Shown here: positions 53,501 to 62,020 of the stretch, one piece after another | Layout of the letters: each line of letters begins with the position of its first letter | Numbering within the stretch: the first letter of the stretch is position 1 | From: Brachionus manjavacas | Lineage: Eukaryota > Rotifera > Eurotatoria > Ploima > Brachionidae | Reading direction: 5' to 3' | Assembly: GCA_019054805.1 (NCBI GenBank) | Contig: JAHQIY010000001.1 | Span: 930,001 to 994,000, forward strand | Length of the DNA stretch: 64,000 bases | Notes under the pieces: generated by a model | The model's input: only the letters and a program-made list of their open reading frames with translations | Databases searched by the model: none | Told to the model about the DNA's origin: nothing | Position numbers and translations under genes: made by a program

Positions 53501-56500
53501 TTTTCAAAATAATACACACCATGAGCTTAAAATTTTAAAAAAATTGCACACCCGTGATCATTGTTTCATCATTCTTATTTAATTTCCATAAAATTTCTTA
53601 AACTTAAACTAATATGAAAAGCCAACAGCTTCAAGCTTTGCCAAAAAGAAAAAGAGGTAGGCCATCAAAAGAAGAAGCAGCAGCATGGCAAGAGATGCTT
53701 AATGGAAATAAATTAAAAATTTTTTTAGTTTAATTTTTCAATTTGTAAGCTAACAAAAAATTCATCAATTATTTTAGTACTTTTTTCTATTTTTTCTGTG
53801 AAGAATCGATTTTTTTTTCAAAAACTATGAATTTTATATTATAAGCCCATTTAAATTATTAAATAATTTTTTTTTACCCCGGGTTTCTAATTTTTTCAAT
53901 CTTAAAATATACTAGAAATTTACTTTTTAAATTACAACCCCCCCACCTTTTTATTTGAACCCCATGAGGTAGTAAACAAGAGTTTACGGTAACTTTAATT
54001 AACCGAAAAATTTAAATGATCAAATAAAATATCAATATTTAAGATTTATTGTTTTTGTTTCTAATTACTATTCTAATTAGAATTTTTTTTGCAATTTTTA
54101 GATTTAATTTATTAAATGTAAAATTCTGTCATCGCTACTTAGATGACTTGGGATTAGATGGTTATTTTTAAACTCTATATGTGTCTATTCCTTTATGTGA
54201 CCAATTTATCACGTAATATGTGACCAAAAAATTTTTAGGTGATTGGTGGCCAACACTGGTCAAGAAAAACATGATCAAAATTTAGTTGAACAAAAAAAAT
54301 TGACTTGATAAAATCATTGATCACTTAATGCGAACCTTGATCACATAAAAAATTATTTCAAAACTTCAAAATGTTTCGTTGTCTTCTGTTAAGTATTAAT
54401 CTTTAGTGTATGAAAAACAAGCTTTAGAAGTACCTGAGAATCTTTGATCATTTATTAAAGAAACCTTAAGTAATAAAGGCCCAGTTAAAGGCATCTTGAA
54501 GTTTATGATCAAAACTTTATATCAAATTGCTCATTTTATATTTAATAATAAATTTCCTGAAGATTTAGGCAGAATTTTAAAAAATTCTTGATGTAACATT
54601 GATTAACATAGTTTGTTAAATTAAAATTTCAAAAAAAAAAAATTTTAAATTAATAGTATGTTCAAAATTAACTAAAATGATCGATTATTTTTGATTTTTA
54701 GTAAAGTTAATAATGCAAATAAATAAATTTTTTTCTAAATATAAAATATCATTTGATTTTTAATTTTATTATCTTTGCGAAGTTAAGTTTTTTGTCTTTC
54801 GGATTTGGTATTCTTTTTAATTCTAAAAATCGATTATTAATCCATTTATTTTATGATCAACTTAAAATAATTTTTGAGACTGTAGCATAATATGTTAAAT
54901 CATTACCAATAAAAAAAATGATAATTTCGTTAATTTAAGAAATTATTATTCTTACTTTTTAATTGAGCATTTGATCATTTGATCATTAACTTCAACATGC
55001 CCAGTTAAATGTGAGCTTTGAAAAAGAGGAAGAAAACATTAGATTAATATTTTTTATTTTTTTTATTTCTCTTTTGATCACAAAATAAATTTAATTTAAA
55101 TTTCAAATTTTTTTTTCAAATTTTGTTCTCCTAAATTTTGATCATGTTTTTCTTGACTAGTGTTGGCCACTAATCACCTAAAAATTTTTTGGTCACATAA
55201 GGGAATAGACCCCTCGATAAAATTTGATTGAAAATAACCAATTTATTGGCAAATATCATTTAAAAAAATTATAGAAATTCAACATAAACTTTCAATTGAT
55301 CATCAGCTTCAACTTCAATAATTTTTTTGCTGGCAAAAAAACACAGGACTATTATTGCGAGAACAGATAAATTTAGACTTTGGTGGCATATTAATAATTT
55401 ATATTACAATTGGATTTGATATTTAGTTAAAATATTGAAAAAGTTATCAATAATTAAAATATTGTTGTATGGTCATGTAATATGATTTAAACAACGTGCT
55501 TTATATTATTTAGTAATTCAATCTTATTTAATCTTCCAAAAACTAAATTCAACTTTTAGTTGGCACTCTACTATATTATTTAAAATTTAAATGAAATCAC
55601 ATGATCGTCAGACTCTATTTATACAAAATAAAATCACAGATTTGTTCAGAATTTTGTCTTGTTTATTTTTAAATAAAAATTTTGGTTTCAAGTGATCCAT
55701 GGGACTACATACGATTAAAATAAAAATAAGCGTTTTTTTTGGCTGTTTTTCAATAAATAAATTATACGCGCCCTTTTTTTTTTAAATATACTCCAGAGTG
55801 TAGAAAGTTAAATGCTCTTTCAAAACATTTTTTTTCCTTATTCACTACTTGTGTAGCATAGGGTCATTTCTTTTGATTTCCACTCAAGTCAATAGTCCCT
55901 CGAGCTTCTTTCTGATTTCTTGATTTCTTTGTAACTTGCTTATATACTTAAGAAATCGGGTAGTTAGCCTTACGCGCTTGCAGAAGAGCCTTTGATGTAG
56001 ATGATACTTTTCAACCGCAAACTTTTCATTTTTAACTTTCTACTTCGAATTCCTCCAGGAGGGTTCGAGCCATCGATTTTTTGCTTACTTCACTTTTTAA
56101 AGCGGCTGATCGAACCATTACACCATCAGATCGACTCTTTCAGAATTATACATTTTAAAAAAATTATCTTTACTCTATCTTTGAATACCTGGGTCTGAAA
56201 GAACTACAATCTTTTAAAGGGTTAGTTAATCTAGGATCCCTGGGTACAATTTTTTTTTTCAATCTACATAACATGTAAAGCATATTACGGTGATATATCA
56301 AAATATAGAGAAAAAATGTAGAATAAGTAAATGTCGAAAAAAATATAGAAAAATAAAAAACATTATTATTTTATTTATTTATTAGTATATCTGTATCGAG
56401 CTAGAGCTCCTTCAGATTAAATAAAAAATAAAAATTAGAAACTAAAAAGTAAGGTAAAATAAATTCAAGAAATAAAAATATGAAAAAAATTTGTGAGAGC

Positions 56501-59109
56501 TAAATTCGATAAGTGTTTACAAAATTGAAACTTAAGGAAAGCAAGACAAAAAAAAAAGAAAAGATTAAAAGTAAAACCAAACATTTTTTTGAAAGGAATT
56601 AAAATATAAAAAAACATCTTGCTTATTTTAATGAAATTTAATATGAATGCCAATACTCCGATCGCTAATAGACTCCAGTCTAATAAAGATTTTGACCCAA
56701 CAGGTCTTAAAAAGCAAACAAAAAAATCACGAATTATTATTTATTTGTTTTATGTATTACGAAAATTTAGTGAGCATTTTTCAAGGCGAAAGTATTAAGC
56801 GAACAAATTAATTATTATTATTTATTATTTATTAGTTTAAAGCCCCGTAGGCAAAATTACAAAAAATTACATTAAATTCGAGATAAATTAAAAAAAAAGA
56901 AAGAAAATTGCACCAGTGTTACTAAGTAAAAAAGTTTACTCTCAAAAGATCATTTAAAATTTTATAAAAATAAAAGTAATCCAATTTTAGTTCCATATTG
57001 ATTTTTATTTGCGAGCACACAAACTTAACCGAGTCAACCAAGCCACGATTTTTATCTAAAAATATATGATCAATTATGACTATTGAAGTCTTTGTACTAT
57101 ATTCCATCGGATCAAAGTGTATCTCTTTCTCTAGGTTCTTGAGCTGTTTGCAATATGAGGTATTTTTTTGTTCAAAAGTCGAGTTATCCGAATGAAAAAA
57201 TAGGAGTAACTCCCAACAGATTTTACTATTTTTAAGCTGTTTCATAAAAAATATCTTGTGTTTCATATAAAGTTGTTCTACCGTTCTACCGTTGAACAAA
57301 AAAAGCTTGTCGAGAAAAATGAAAAAATCAAAAGAGTTGTTTCTTCATTTGACACTTTAACATTTAATTTACATATTGATTAATTGAATAATTTAATTAA
57401 CATTTTTTATCTATTTTTTTTATTTATTTAATTCAAATCAATCTCCATTAAGAGAAGTAAAATAAAAATAAAAATTAAAGTTTTGCATAAAAATAAAAAG
57501 AAAGTAAAATTAAATACTGATAAAAAGTAGAAAAAGGAAAAGATGCAGTCATTGATAAAACCTCATCTGGACCAGAAGAAGTTAAATGATTTAATTTGGT
57601 TTTATTAATTCATTTAATAATAAAATTTTCTTTGTCAAACAAATTTTAAATGACCAATTATGTAAAAACGTATTTGAGTTTTTAAGAAAATATTACAAGA
57701 TATTTGATAGAGAGAATACGTCTTTTATTAAACAGTTATCAAAAGTAGAAGATCTGAATCATATAAATTGCACTGAGTATGATTTAACATTCAGTGTTAC
57801 TTTGATTGAATGGTGCCTTGAATGTAACAACAATGGACTAACCGACTCGATAAAATACTATTTTTATTTAATAGGATATTGTATGTTGAATTATCTTAAT
57901 CATTTTTTTGTATATAACAAACTGAATTTTTTACTTGATTGTAAAATGGATATTTAATTTTCTATTAATCTTTATTTAAATTTGTCCATGGGACTTAGAC
58001 TTTAATTAAATAAATAAAAAAAATAAAATAATAAATTTAGAAGGTTTTTATAAGATTTGAATCTTAAGTTATTCAAACAAAGCTCTATAGAGTCCGAGAT
58101 GCCGTCATGAATTTAAAAGTGCCGCTTAAGATTCAGTTTAAATAAATAAATATAGCATAAAGACTTAAATATTTGTGATGACAAATGATTGAACCCAATA
58201 GAACTGATGAAAGACATCTTGGAAAAAAGATTGAGTTGCTCAATTTTAAAAGTCAAAGAACTTTTAGGATCCCAGACATGTGACAATTAGATTTTAGGTT
58301 AAACATTTGTCTAACAAGGTTGTTTTGATCAATGTCAAGAATTTTAAATTTTAAATATTGATTTTAAAGTATAAAGATCAACTATCCAATTTTAAATGGT
58401 ATTTTGAATTGATCATCAACTTCAGGATGCCTTTAAGATCTCTTTTTGATTTTTCTAATCAATTATGCATTTAAAAATTTGATGGGAAAATTTCATTTAA
58501 AATCTAGCTTAAAAATCGACTATTAACATTTAAAAAAAATAATTAAAGACAGCTAAAAATATATTTATTAAAAAAAAAATTTAAAATGATCAATTAATAT
58601 TTTTTTTTAATTTTCGAGTGAAATTTTAAAGTGTTGTTATTTAGCCATGCGAAGTGACTTCGATGGAATACAGTGAAAATTTGTATTTGACTGATTTTGA
58701 CCGATTGAATAGCAATACGCCCCAGTCGAGCTTACCTCGGCCCACTTTGCCTTTCGATGTTAGAAGATACAAGTTTGAGAATGAGATGCGTGCGAACGAG
58801 GCCGATTCGAGCACGTCCTCAATCGCTGCAGCAGATAGTGTGCCTTCATTGGAAGAGGATGCTCCGATCATAGAGAACACAATTTATAAAAATACCAAGC
58901 AGGGAAATGTTCGCCTTGACAAGCACGTCATAGACACGAGTAAATTTGCAGGCTATCAGTACCAATTGGAGACCAAGTCGAATGTGTCTAACAAGTATCA
59001 TATCAAAGGTCTGCTCACAAATCAACAAACTGGTCATTCACTGGTTGTCCAAAATACCAAAATAAAGGCGCCCAGCATTTCGACCAAGGTCGTGATTGAC
59101 AAATTATAA
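44273..59109 (+). CDS. TEX14: TEX14-like ankyrin-repeat pseudokinase, 8 exons, 1212 residues
   Basis: My exon model: 44273-44369, 44452-44566, 44626-45981, 48010-48314, 48391-48619, 51715-51839, 51895-52841, 58645-59109. All introns are GT-AG, all phases match and the total of 3639 nt is divisible by three. Residues about 12-105 form ankyrin repeats (GNSALYCACARGAKDCVKLL, ETPMHVAARYGHIKILVLLL, GGDLRLHD). Residues about 190-480 form a kinase fold closest to vertebrate TEX14 (shared LF[ST]VLHER, GGDLRLHD and YNW.APE blocks). The rest is Ser/Pro/Asn-rich with one charged coiled coil. TEX14 stabilises germ-cell intercellular bridges (ring canals) by blocking abscission. The CEP55-binding GPPX3Y motif of the vertebrate protein is not visible. 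Vertebrate TEX14 is somewhat longer, about 1500 residues. The exon 6/7 acceptor could be 51907 instead of 51895. Confidence 0.8.
44626..45981 (+). CDS. TEX14: TEX14-like exon 3 (ankyrin repeat and pseudokinase)
   Basis: Begins after ATTTCCAG, phase-matched to exon 2. It encodes the second and third repeats and the whole kinase-like domain. The VAIK-type Lys is kept (VTVKRL, about residue 227) and the helix-C Glu is likely kept (IEELKYF). The catalytic loop is HCYVSSHSI instead of HRDLxxxN (about 324) and the DFG position reads GNLEY (about 343), so there are no catalytic Asp residues. YNWLAPEIL keeps the APE motif. This is therefore a pseudokinase, as TEX14 is. Codon use is much richer in G/C than the flanks. 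Confidence 0.88.
45982..48009 (+). other. Intron 3 of the TEX14-like gene
   Basis: Mostly AT-rich and non-coding. It contains the antisense LINE1 3' fragment (47344-47702). Donor CAG|GTTGGT, acceptor TTCTAAAG. Confidence 0.7.
47344..47702 (-). mobile_element. LINE1 3' fragment in intron 3
   Basis: Minus-strand frame starts at IPNLVERRKRGDLIQLYKF and runs through the C-terminus shared with 7733-8998, followed by the (TAC)n tail and the TGTGCTGATAAGGCACAC hairpin. It carries private changes, such as a Val-Asn-Arg variant before the last helix. It is antisense to the host gene and 5'-truncated. Confidence 0.88.
48010..48619 (+). CDS. TEX14: TEX14-like exons 4 and 5
   Basis: Exon 4 (48010-48314) encodes a Pro/Ser-rich tract (LSPVQQLPPTPPSVPPSAK and SPSPSPRVRPASIDSPRS). 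Its SP repeats are candidate proline-directed phosphorylation or SH3 sites. A 76-nt intron (GTAATT...TTGTAG) leads to exon 5 (48391-48619), rich in charged residues (RRSVNEDLRSRQIEEKNRSY, PTPEAKRENYNKH). The phases 1 and 2 are consistent on both sides. Confidence 0.75.
48988..49176 (-). mobile_element. LINE C-terminal fragment in intron 5
   Basis: The minus-strand frame reads RATKLTGELRILSYEKCL, KLSTLEERRIRGDLIKQF and NIVKSLIRL, ending at a stop. It is the post-RT block of a CR1/jockey-type LINE distinct from LINE1-3. Confidence 0.7.
49280..49460. repeat. Array of degenerate TTACG/CGTAA palindromic motifs
   Basis: Pieces such as TTTACGTTAAATTCCGTAAT, AATTACGATAATTAGCGTAA and AATTATCGTTAAC occur in series. 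The same style of array lies at 59930-60260 and, shorter, at 9995-10060 (and in B and C). Confidence 0.55.
49932..50417. mobile_element. Foldback element E5, 191-bp arms
   Basis: Arms 49932-50122 and 50227-50417 are inverted near-perfect copies starting CCGTATTCCCTGGTTCGATT. They are rich in GCAT/ATGC blocks like E3 and end in the same ACGG|TA context. TA follows the right end; the left has AA. The 104-bp loop is AT-rich without an exon. The plus-strand frame at 49811-50125 is just the arm read through. Confidence 0.88.
50418..51714. other. AT-rich remainder of intron 5
   Basis: No coding stretch, repeat pair or RNA gene is supported. Confidence 0.5.
51715..52841 (+). CDS. TEX14: TEX14-like exons 6 and 7
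   Basis: Exon 6 (51715-51839) encodes FDCGDFARAQRLDYSNVSAE and an Asp/Asn/Glu-rich stretch. A 55-nt intron follows (or 67 nt with the next in-frame acceptor). Exon 7 (51895-52841) encodes a Ser/His/Arg-rich part, a charged helix likely to form a coiled coil (RIEKIRLERLNEIKSLKKQF), a Thr/Ser/Asn-rich linker and a second acidic helix (EKRESEEEYEELFKASARL). It ends TQ|GTAAAG in phase 0. I see no known domain. The GC content above the flanks supports coding status. Confidence 0.75.
53376..53992. mobile_element. Inverted-repeat element E4 around an AT-hook ORF (ends approximate)
   Basis: Inverted motifs on both sides of the ORF include CTCATGGGATTGAAAT (53491) against the complement of ATTTGAACCCCATGAG (53952), and CCCCGGG at about 53386 and 53877. 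The right end ...GTTTACGGTAA resembles the termini of E3 and E5. The left terminus is not clear. Confidence 0.45.
53614..53733 (+). CDS. 39-residue AT-hook microprotein
   Basis: A complete small frame with ATG: MKSQQLQALPKRKRGRPSKE followed by EAAAWQEMLNGNKLKIFLV. KRKRGRPSK is a canonical AT-hook (GRP core). It is shorter than any host AT-hook protein I know and lies in the middle of element E4. It could be a stand-alone peptide or the last exon of a lost transposase. The sense strand is the same as the host gene whose intron it occupies. Confidence 0.5.
   Translation: MKSQQLQALPKRKRGRPSKEEAAAWQEMLNGNKLKIFLV
54182..55211. mobile_element. Inverted-repeat element E6, split by a hAT MITE
   Basis: About 95-110-bp arms: left 54182-54290 and right about 55120-55211, sharing in inverted form GTCTATTCC, ATGTGACCAAAAAAT, TAGGTGAT and CAAGAAAAACATGATCAAAA. 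Between them an open-ish frame (YEKQALEVPENL, then SFIKETLSNKGPVK, then KRGRK after the MITE) with two TGA codons looks like the decayed exon of the element. The hAT MITE sits inside this exon. Confidence 0.7.
54490..55001. mobile_element. hAT-type MITE, 512 bp, with 8-bp duplication CAGTTAAA
   Basis: Termini GGCATCTTGAAGTTTATGAT and ATTAACTTCAACATGCC are flanked by CAGTTAAA at 54482-54489 and 55002-55009. The left 190 bp is the reverse complement of the 215-bp MITE at 2137-2351, with extra internal sequence on the right. Confidence 0.88.
55212..56355. other. Intronic AT-rich stretch with no recognised gene
   Basis: No coding support. It includes a partial MITE-end look-alike near 55290 (ATTGATCATCAGCTTCAAC) and a moderately GC-rich patch at 55860-56130 that I cannot identify. 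Confidence 0.4.
56356..56700 (-). mobile_element. LINE3-like 3' end
   Basis: The start (TTATTTATTTATTAG, then ATCGAGCTAGAGCTCCTTCA) matches the LINE3 3' terminus at 14290-14325 (ATCGAGCTAGGGCTCCTTCA). The coding part is not recognisable. Confidence 0.6.
56815..57299 (-). CDS. Unknown protein of the KIFFxKQ family, member 1
   Basis: A 125-residue ATG frame (57299-56922): MKHKIFFMKQLKNSKICWEL, KNTSYCKQLKNLEKEIHF, MEYSTKTSIVIIDHIF, then NRGLVDSVKFV and a Tyr/Phe-rich end. It aligns along its length with the + strand ORF 57595-57957 (KIFF.KQ, NTS..KQL, EY, N.GL.DS.K, Y.KLN.LL), at roughly a third identity. The trailer (to 56815) contains GCCTACGGGGCTTTAAACTA followed by TTA/AAT repeats, like a retroelement 3' end. 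I do not recognise the family. Confidence 0.5.
57595..57957 (+). CDS. Unknown protein of the KIFFxKQ family, member 2
   Basis: Open for 120 codons without an early ATG: NNKIFFVKQILNDQLCKNVF, FDRENTSFIKQLSKVEDLNH, CTEYDLTFSVTLIEWCL, NNNGLTDSIKYYFYLIGYCM and a hydrophobic C-terminus. It pairs head-to-head with member 1 across about 300 bp. Its trailer (GTCCATGGGACTTAGACTTT plus AATAAA-rich tail) resembles that of member 1. It may be a 5'-truncated insertion or an exon. The function is unknown. Confidence 0.45.
   Translation, partial: FGFINSFNNKIFFVKQILNDQLCKNVFEFLRKYYKIFDRENTSFIKQLSKVEDLNHINCTEYDLTFSVTLIEWCLECNNNGLTDSIKYYFYLIGYCMLNYLNHFFVYNKLNFLLDCKMDI
57958..58644. other. End of intron 7, no gene seen
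   Basis: AT-rich. A single hAT-MITE right-end relic (GAATTGATCATCAACTTCAG...ATGCC near 58405-58432) is present. Confidence 0.5.
58645..59109 (+). CDS. TEX14: TEX14-like exon 8 (last exon)
   Basis: Begins after TTATTTAG in phase 0, matching exon 7. It encodes PCEVTSMEYSENLYLTDFDR, a Ser/Glu-rich part, and ends SISTKVVIDKL with TAA at 59107. No known domain. Its GC content is close to exons 3 and 7 and unlike the flanks. The joining to exon 7 across 5.8 kb rests on phase and composition only. Confidence 0.65.
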   Translation, partial: PCEVTSMEYSENLYLTDFDRLNSNTPQSSLPRPTLPFDVRRYKFENEMRANEADSSTSSIAAADSVPSLEEDAPIIENTIYKNTKQGNVRLDKHVIDTSKFAGYQYQLETKSNVSNKYHIKGLLTNQQTGHSLVVQNTKIKAPSISTKVVIDKL

Positions 59110-59315
59110 TTGTTATGTATTTAGATGTTAAATCTATCCGCTTTCAGTCTTATCGCTTTTTTTTCAGCGACGGGCTCCTAAATCAATGTCCGACATTTTA
59201 AAATCGAATTTCTAGTTGCAATTTTTTGTTCCCTCTAAACTTTAGTTTTTGTCTTTATTTTGACCATTGTTTATAAAATATAAATTATTTTGATAAATTA
59301 ATTAATTTAGTTAAC

Positions 59316-59321
59316 AATAAA
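59316..59321 (+). terminator. Probable polyadenylation signal AATAAA of the TEX14-like gene
   Basis: AATAAA about 207 bp after the stop. Many AATAAA strings occur by chance in this AT-rich DNA, so this is only the most plausible early candidate. Confidence 0.35.
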
Positions 59322-59760
59322 ACCACTGTCATTTAAATAACCAAGAACATTTAATTTTTGTCATTTAACTTTTTTTTGTGTCTAAAATTTTTAATAAATA
59401 CTTTTATTACCAAATTTTTTTGTTTTATCATTTTCAGTTAAATTATATTTTTGTACAAATTGATTCAGCTAAAAATCAGCTAAAAATTCCTAAAAATCGG
59501 GATTTAACAAACTTATTAATTGTGTAACTTTATTAAAAGACAAAACAAGATGAAGAAATTGTGAACGTGAACAAACTTTCCAAAAATTACAAAAACAAAT
59601 TTTTTTTTAATTAACAGGGAAATATTAATGATCAAATAAAGTATGAATATTTAAGATTTTTTTTTGTCTCTTTGTGCTTTTTTAATTAGATTTTTTTTTG
59701 CAATTTTTAAATTTATCTTATTTAAATTGAAGTGTGAAAAATTAATTTTTATTATTTATG

Positions 59761-59895
59761 TTTCAAGGCAAAGATTTAAGTAGAGAGCCATTTTGGGTAT
59801 TCGGGATTGTTGAAAGGGTAAACGAAGTCAACCAGATCAGAGAAAATGCTATTTCTAAAGCTCCTTCAAATAAAAAAAAAATGAAAAAAATTATT
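59761..59895 (+). pseudogene. IS1595/Merlin-like transposase fragment
   Basis: Frame FQGKDLSREPFWVFGIVERV followed by NEVNQIRENAISKAP. A WVFG-x2-ER block is typical of the DDE domain start in IS1595/ISXO2- and Merlin-type transposases. The homologous stretch in antisense at about 10320-10390 shows the same block decayed. No other transposase part was found. Confidence 0.4.
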
Positions 59896-59927
59896 AACTT
59901 TAATTGTTTATTTTTATACACTAGTGC

Positions 59928-60440
59928 TACGCCATGATGATTTTACGTGAATTAACGTAAAGTAACGATAATTGACGCATATTTACGTAAAAAAAGTAAA
60001 AATACGCATTTTGACATAAAGATAGTTCTGTAAATTAAGGTTTATTGACGTAATTATACGATAATATTCGTTATTTTATGTAAAAAATTTACTCATTTTA
60101 CAGGAAATTCTAAAAGGACCAAAAAAACTGCTGTTTTTCTTATTTTCTTGAAATTTTTCAAAATATAAACATTATTTAAATTTTTAGCTGTTTTTATCTA
60201 AAAATAAAAAAACGTAATTTTACGTAAAATAAAGTAAAAAAAAAGTAAAAAAAAACGTAAGAAAATGAAAATTTATGATCTAAAACCTAAAAATTAATTA
60301 AAATCATATCATAATCTATAAATTGTTTACCTATTTCTATTTAGGTTCCCCTTAACGTGAAAAAAATAATGAGTGAACTAATAGTTCATAAAACCTGAGA
60401 ACAAGAATTTGAGTTTTTCAACGCTTGAATCAGACTTTTT
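59928..60440. repeat. ACGTAA-rich arm sequence
   Basis: A series of TTTACGTGAATTAACGTAAA, TTTACGTAAAAAAAG, TGACGTAATTATACG and ACGTAATTTTACGTAAAATA blocks. The final 80 bp (GAACAAGAATTTGAGTTTTTCAACG) is the complement of about 10125-10205. Together with the exon fragment to the left it forms one decayed transposon family. Confidence 0.5.
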
Positions 60441-61105
60441 TTAAGTCACAGTTTTAAGTCTAAGTCACAAAAATTTAAGTCAAAGTCATGACTTAAATTT
60501 TCTTTTTTTTTTTTTAAGTCAAAGTCATGGCTTATTTTTTTTTTATATTAATAATTAAAAAATAAATATTTAGAAACCTGTCGATTGATTTTTCAGCGGG
60601 AAAATTGAGCTAAACAAACTTTTTGAGCCTAATTCAAGTAATTTTAATTTAAATAAATTTCAATTTAAAAAAAAATAACTGTTTTTAATTTATTAAGTTA
60701 ATATAAGAAAATTATGATGTAGAAAATCAAACTTCAACGTCGATGGATTACTTTTACAGGTTGTATGAATTTTTGGATGTATTTCTTATAAAATTCATTT
60801 AATAAACCTCTAGAATTATGGCTTATTATTTTTCTTCTTATAAAATATTGATATTTTCCTGATAATTTTTTAACTGTTTATATTATTTTTATTAATTAAG
60901 GATTAAGAATATTTTAATTAAATCTAAATTTAACTACTAATAATTATTAATTATTTAAAAATAAAAATCATTAATATGCTATCAAGTTGAGAAATCAGTT
61001 AAACAAGACATAAAATAATCCTTAAAACCTTTTAATCTTATTTAAATATTATCAATTAAATATCAAAGCCTTTAGAGGGAAAATGAATTTTGTAGCTCTG
61101 TAGGT
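60441..61105. other. AT-rich stretch, no gene seen
   Basis: Contains a simple internal repeat (TTAAGTCAAAGTCATG in two or three forms near 60470-60530) and otherwise nothing recognisable. Confidence 0.5.
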
Positions 61106-61420
61106 AGGAAATTTTTCGGGCCGTACGCGTGAGACCGTACGTCTTGAACATAAATTATAAAAAATAGGGCTGCCCACCCAGTAAGAATTCCGACAGTGAC
61201 ATGGAGGCTTAACGACCCGAAGTGAGCATTACCTTGAGGTTGACTTTACGACTCATCTCTCATTGTATGCATGTGGCTCGGGAGTCCAAGGAGGTGCCTA
61301 AGTCGAGAACTTAAGTTCAGCCGACTGTTGATCGAGTAGGCAAATCTGGAAGGCGAACTGAGATCATGCAAGGTTTCGAGAACAATATCATCTTTAGAAT
61401 TTTTAACCGGCCGTAAAAAA
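61106..61420. other. GC-richer island of unknown identity
   Basis: About 300 bp with clearly higher GC than its surroundings, including GGGCCGTACGCGTGAGACCG and GCTTAACGACCCGAAGTGAG. No long frame on either strand, and no tRNA or rRNA structure I can recognise. Confidence 0.4.
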
Positions 61421-61442
61421 TCTTTAATTCTTTATTTATTTT

Positions 61443-61602
61443 AAAATTATTTTTTTCGGATGGACACTAATAGGGTTAATTCGTAGAGGGATTTGATTTT
61501 TATCAAACTCTTTTACCGCTTGTTTCACCATTGTGAGACTACTTTCTATAGAGCTAATAGGAGGAAGTCTTGTGCTCGAAGTTAACTCGGTTGGTGTCTA
61601 TC
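61443..61602 (-). other. Short minus-strand open stretch, unidentified
   Basis: About 50 codons open (TRLPPISSIESSLTMVKQAV, then KEFDKNQIPLRINPISVHP) between a TAG and an AT-rich end. Composition suggests former coding sequence, perhaps of a transposon. I do not recognise it. Confidence 0.25.
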
Positions 61603-61874
61603 CTGGGTACCAAATAATGGGATGATGCAATGGATGCAAACAAACAAAATGGTTATTCAACACAATGGGTTCAATATTTATTTTTTTTTATTGATTAATA
61701 AAATGGGTTCTTTATTTTTTAAATGTATCTTTTTGTACAATAAATAAAGCAATAAATTTTTTTAATTCATTTAGTTTTTTAATTTAAAAAAATTTTTAAA
61801 TTATTTATCTTTAATAATTTAATGCTATCATTAAGCAGTTTCACAGTTCCATTTTGCTTTGCTTTTATTTCTCA

Positions 61875-61964
61875 TCACTCAGCTACCAGTTCCCATGTCT
61901 CATCGGATATCCATTTTTTCCTTTTTTGCTCGACAAATCCGAGAATTGCATTAGGTTTTTCGAA
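61875..61964 (-). mobile_element. LINE ORF2 linker fragment
   Basis: Minus-strand frame FEKPNAILGFVEQ then KRKKWISDETWELVAE followed by stops. The KKxWISDETWELxxE block is typical of the region between endonuclease and RT in several LINE clades. It is a short, dead fragment. Confidence 0.5.
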
Positions 61965-62020
61965 TTTCTAACCATCTATTCTGTATATCTGACTCCTCTC
62001 AAGTTTTTGGAAGTGTTTTC

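Larger units (their letters stand above)
52842..58644 (+). other. Intron 7 of the TEX14-like gene (5.8 kb, transposon-rich)
   Basis: Contains AT-hook element E4, element E6 with a nested hAT MITE, LINE-type 3' ends and the two related unknown ORFs at 56922-57957. Phase 0 on both sides. Further small exons inside cannot be excluded. Confidence 0.65.

Noticed and set aside
56050-56134. Possible tRNA on the minus strand (A-box-like TGGTGTAATGG, B-box-like GGCTCGAACCC)
   Set aside because: The T-arm and acceptor stem do not pair and the anticodon arm cannot be folded convincingly. At best it is an old tRNA-derived SINE head.
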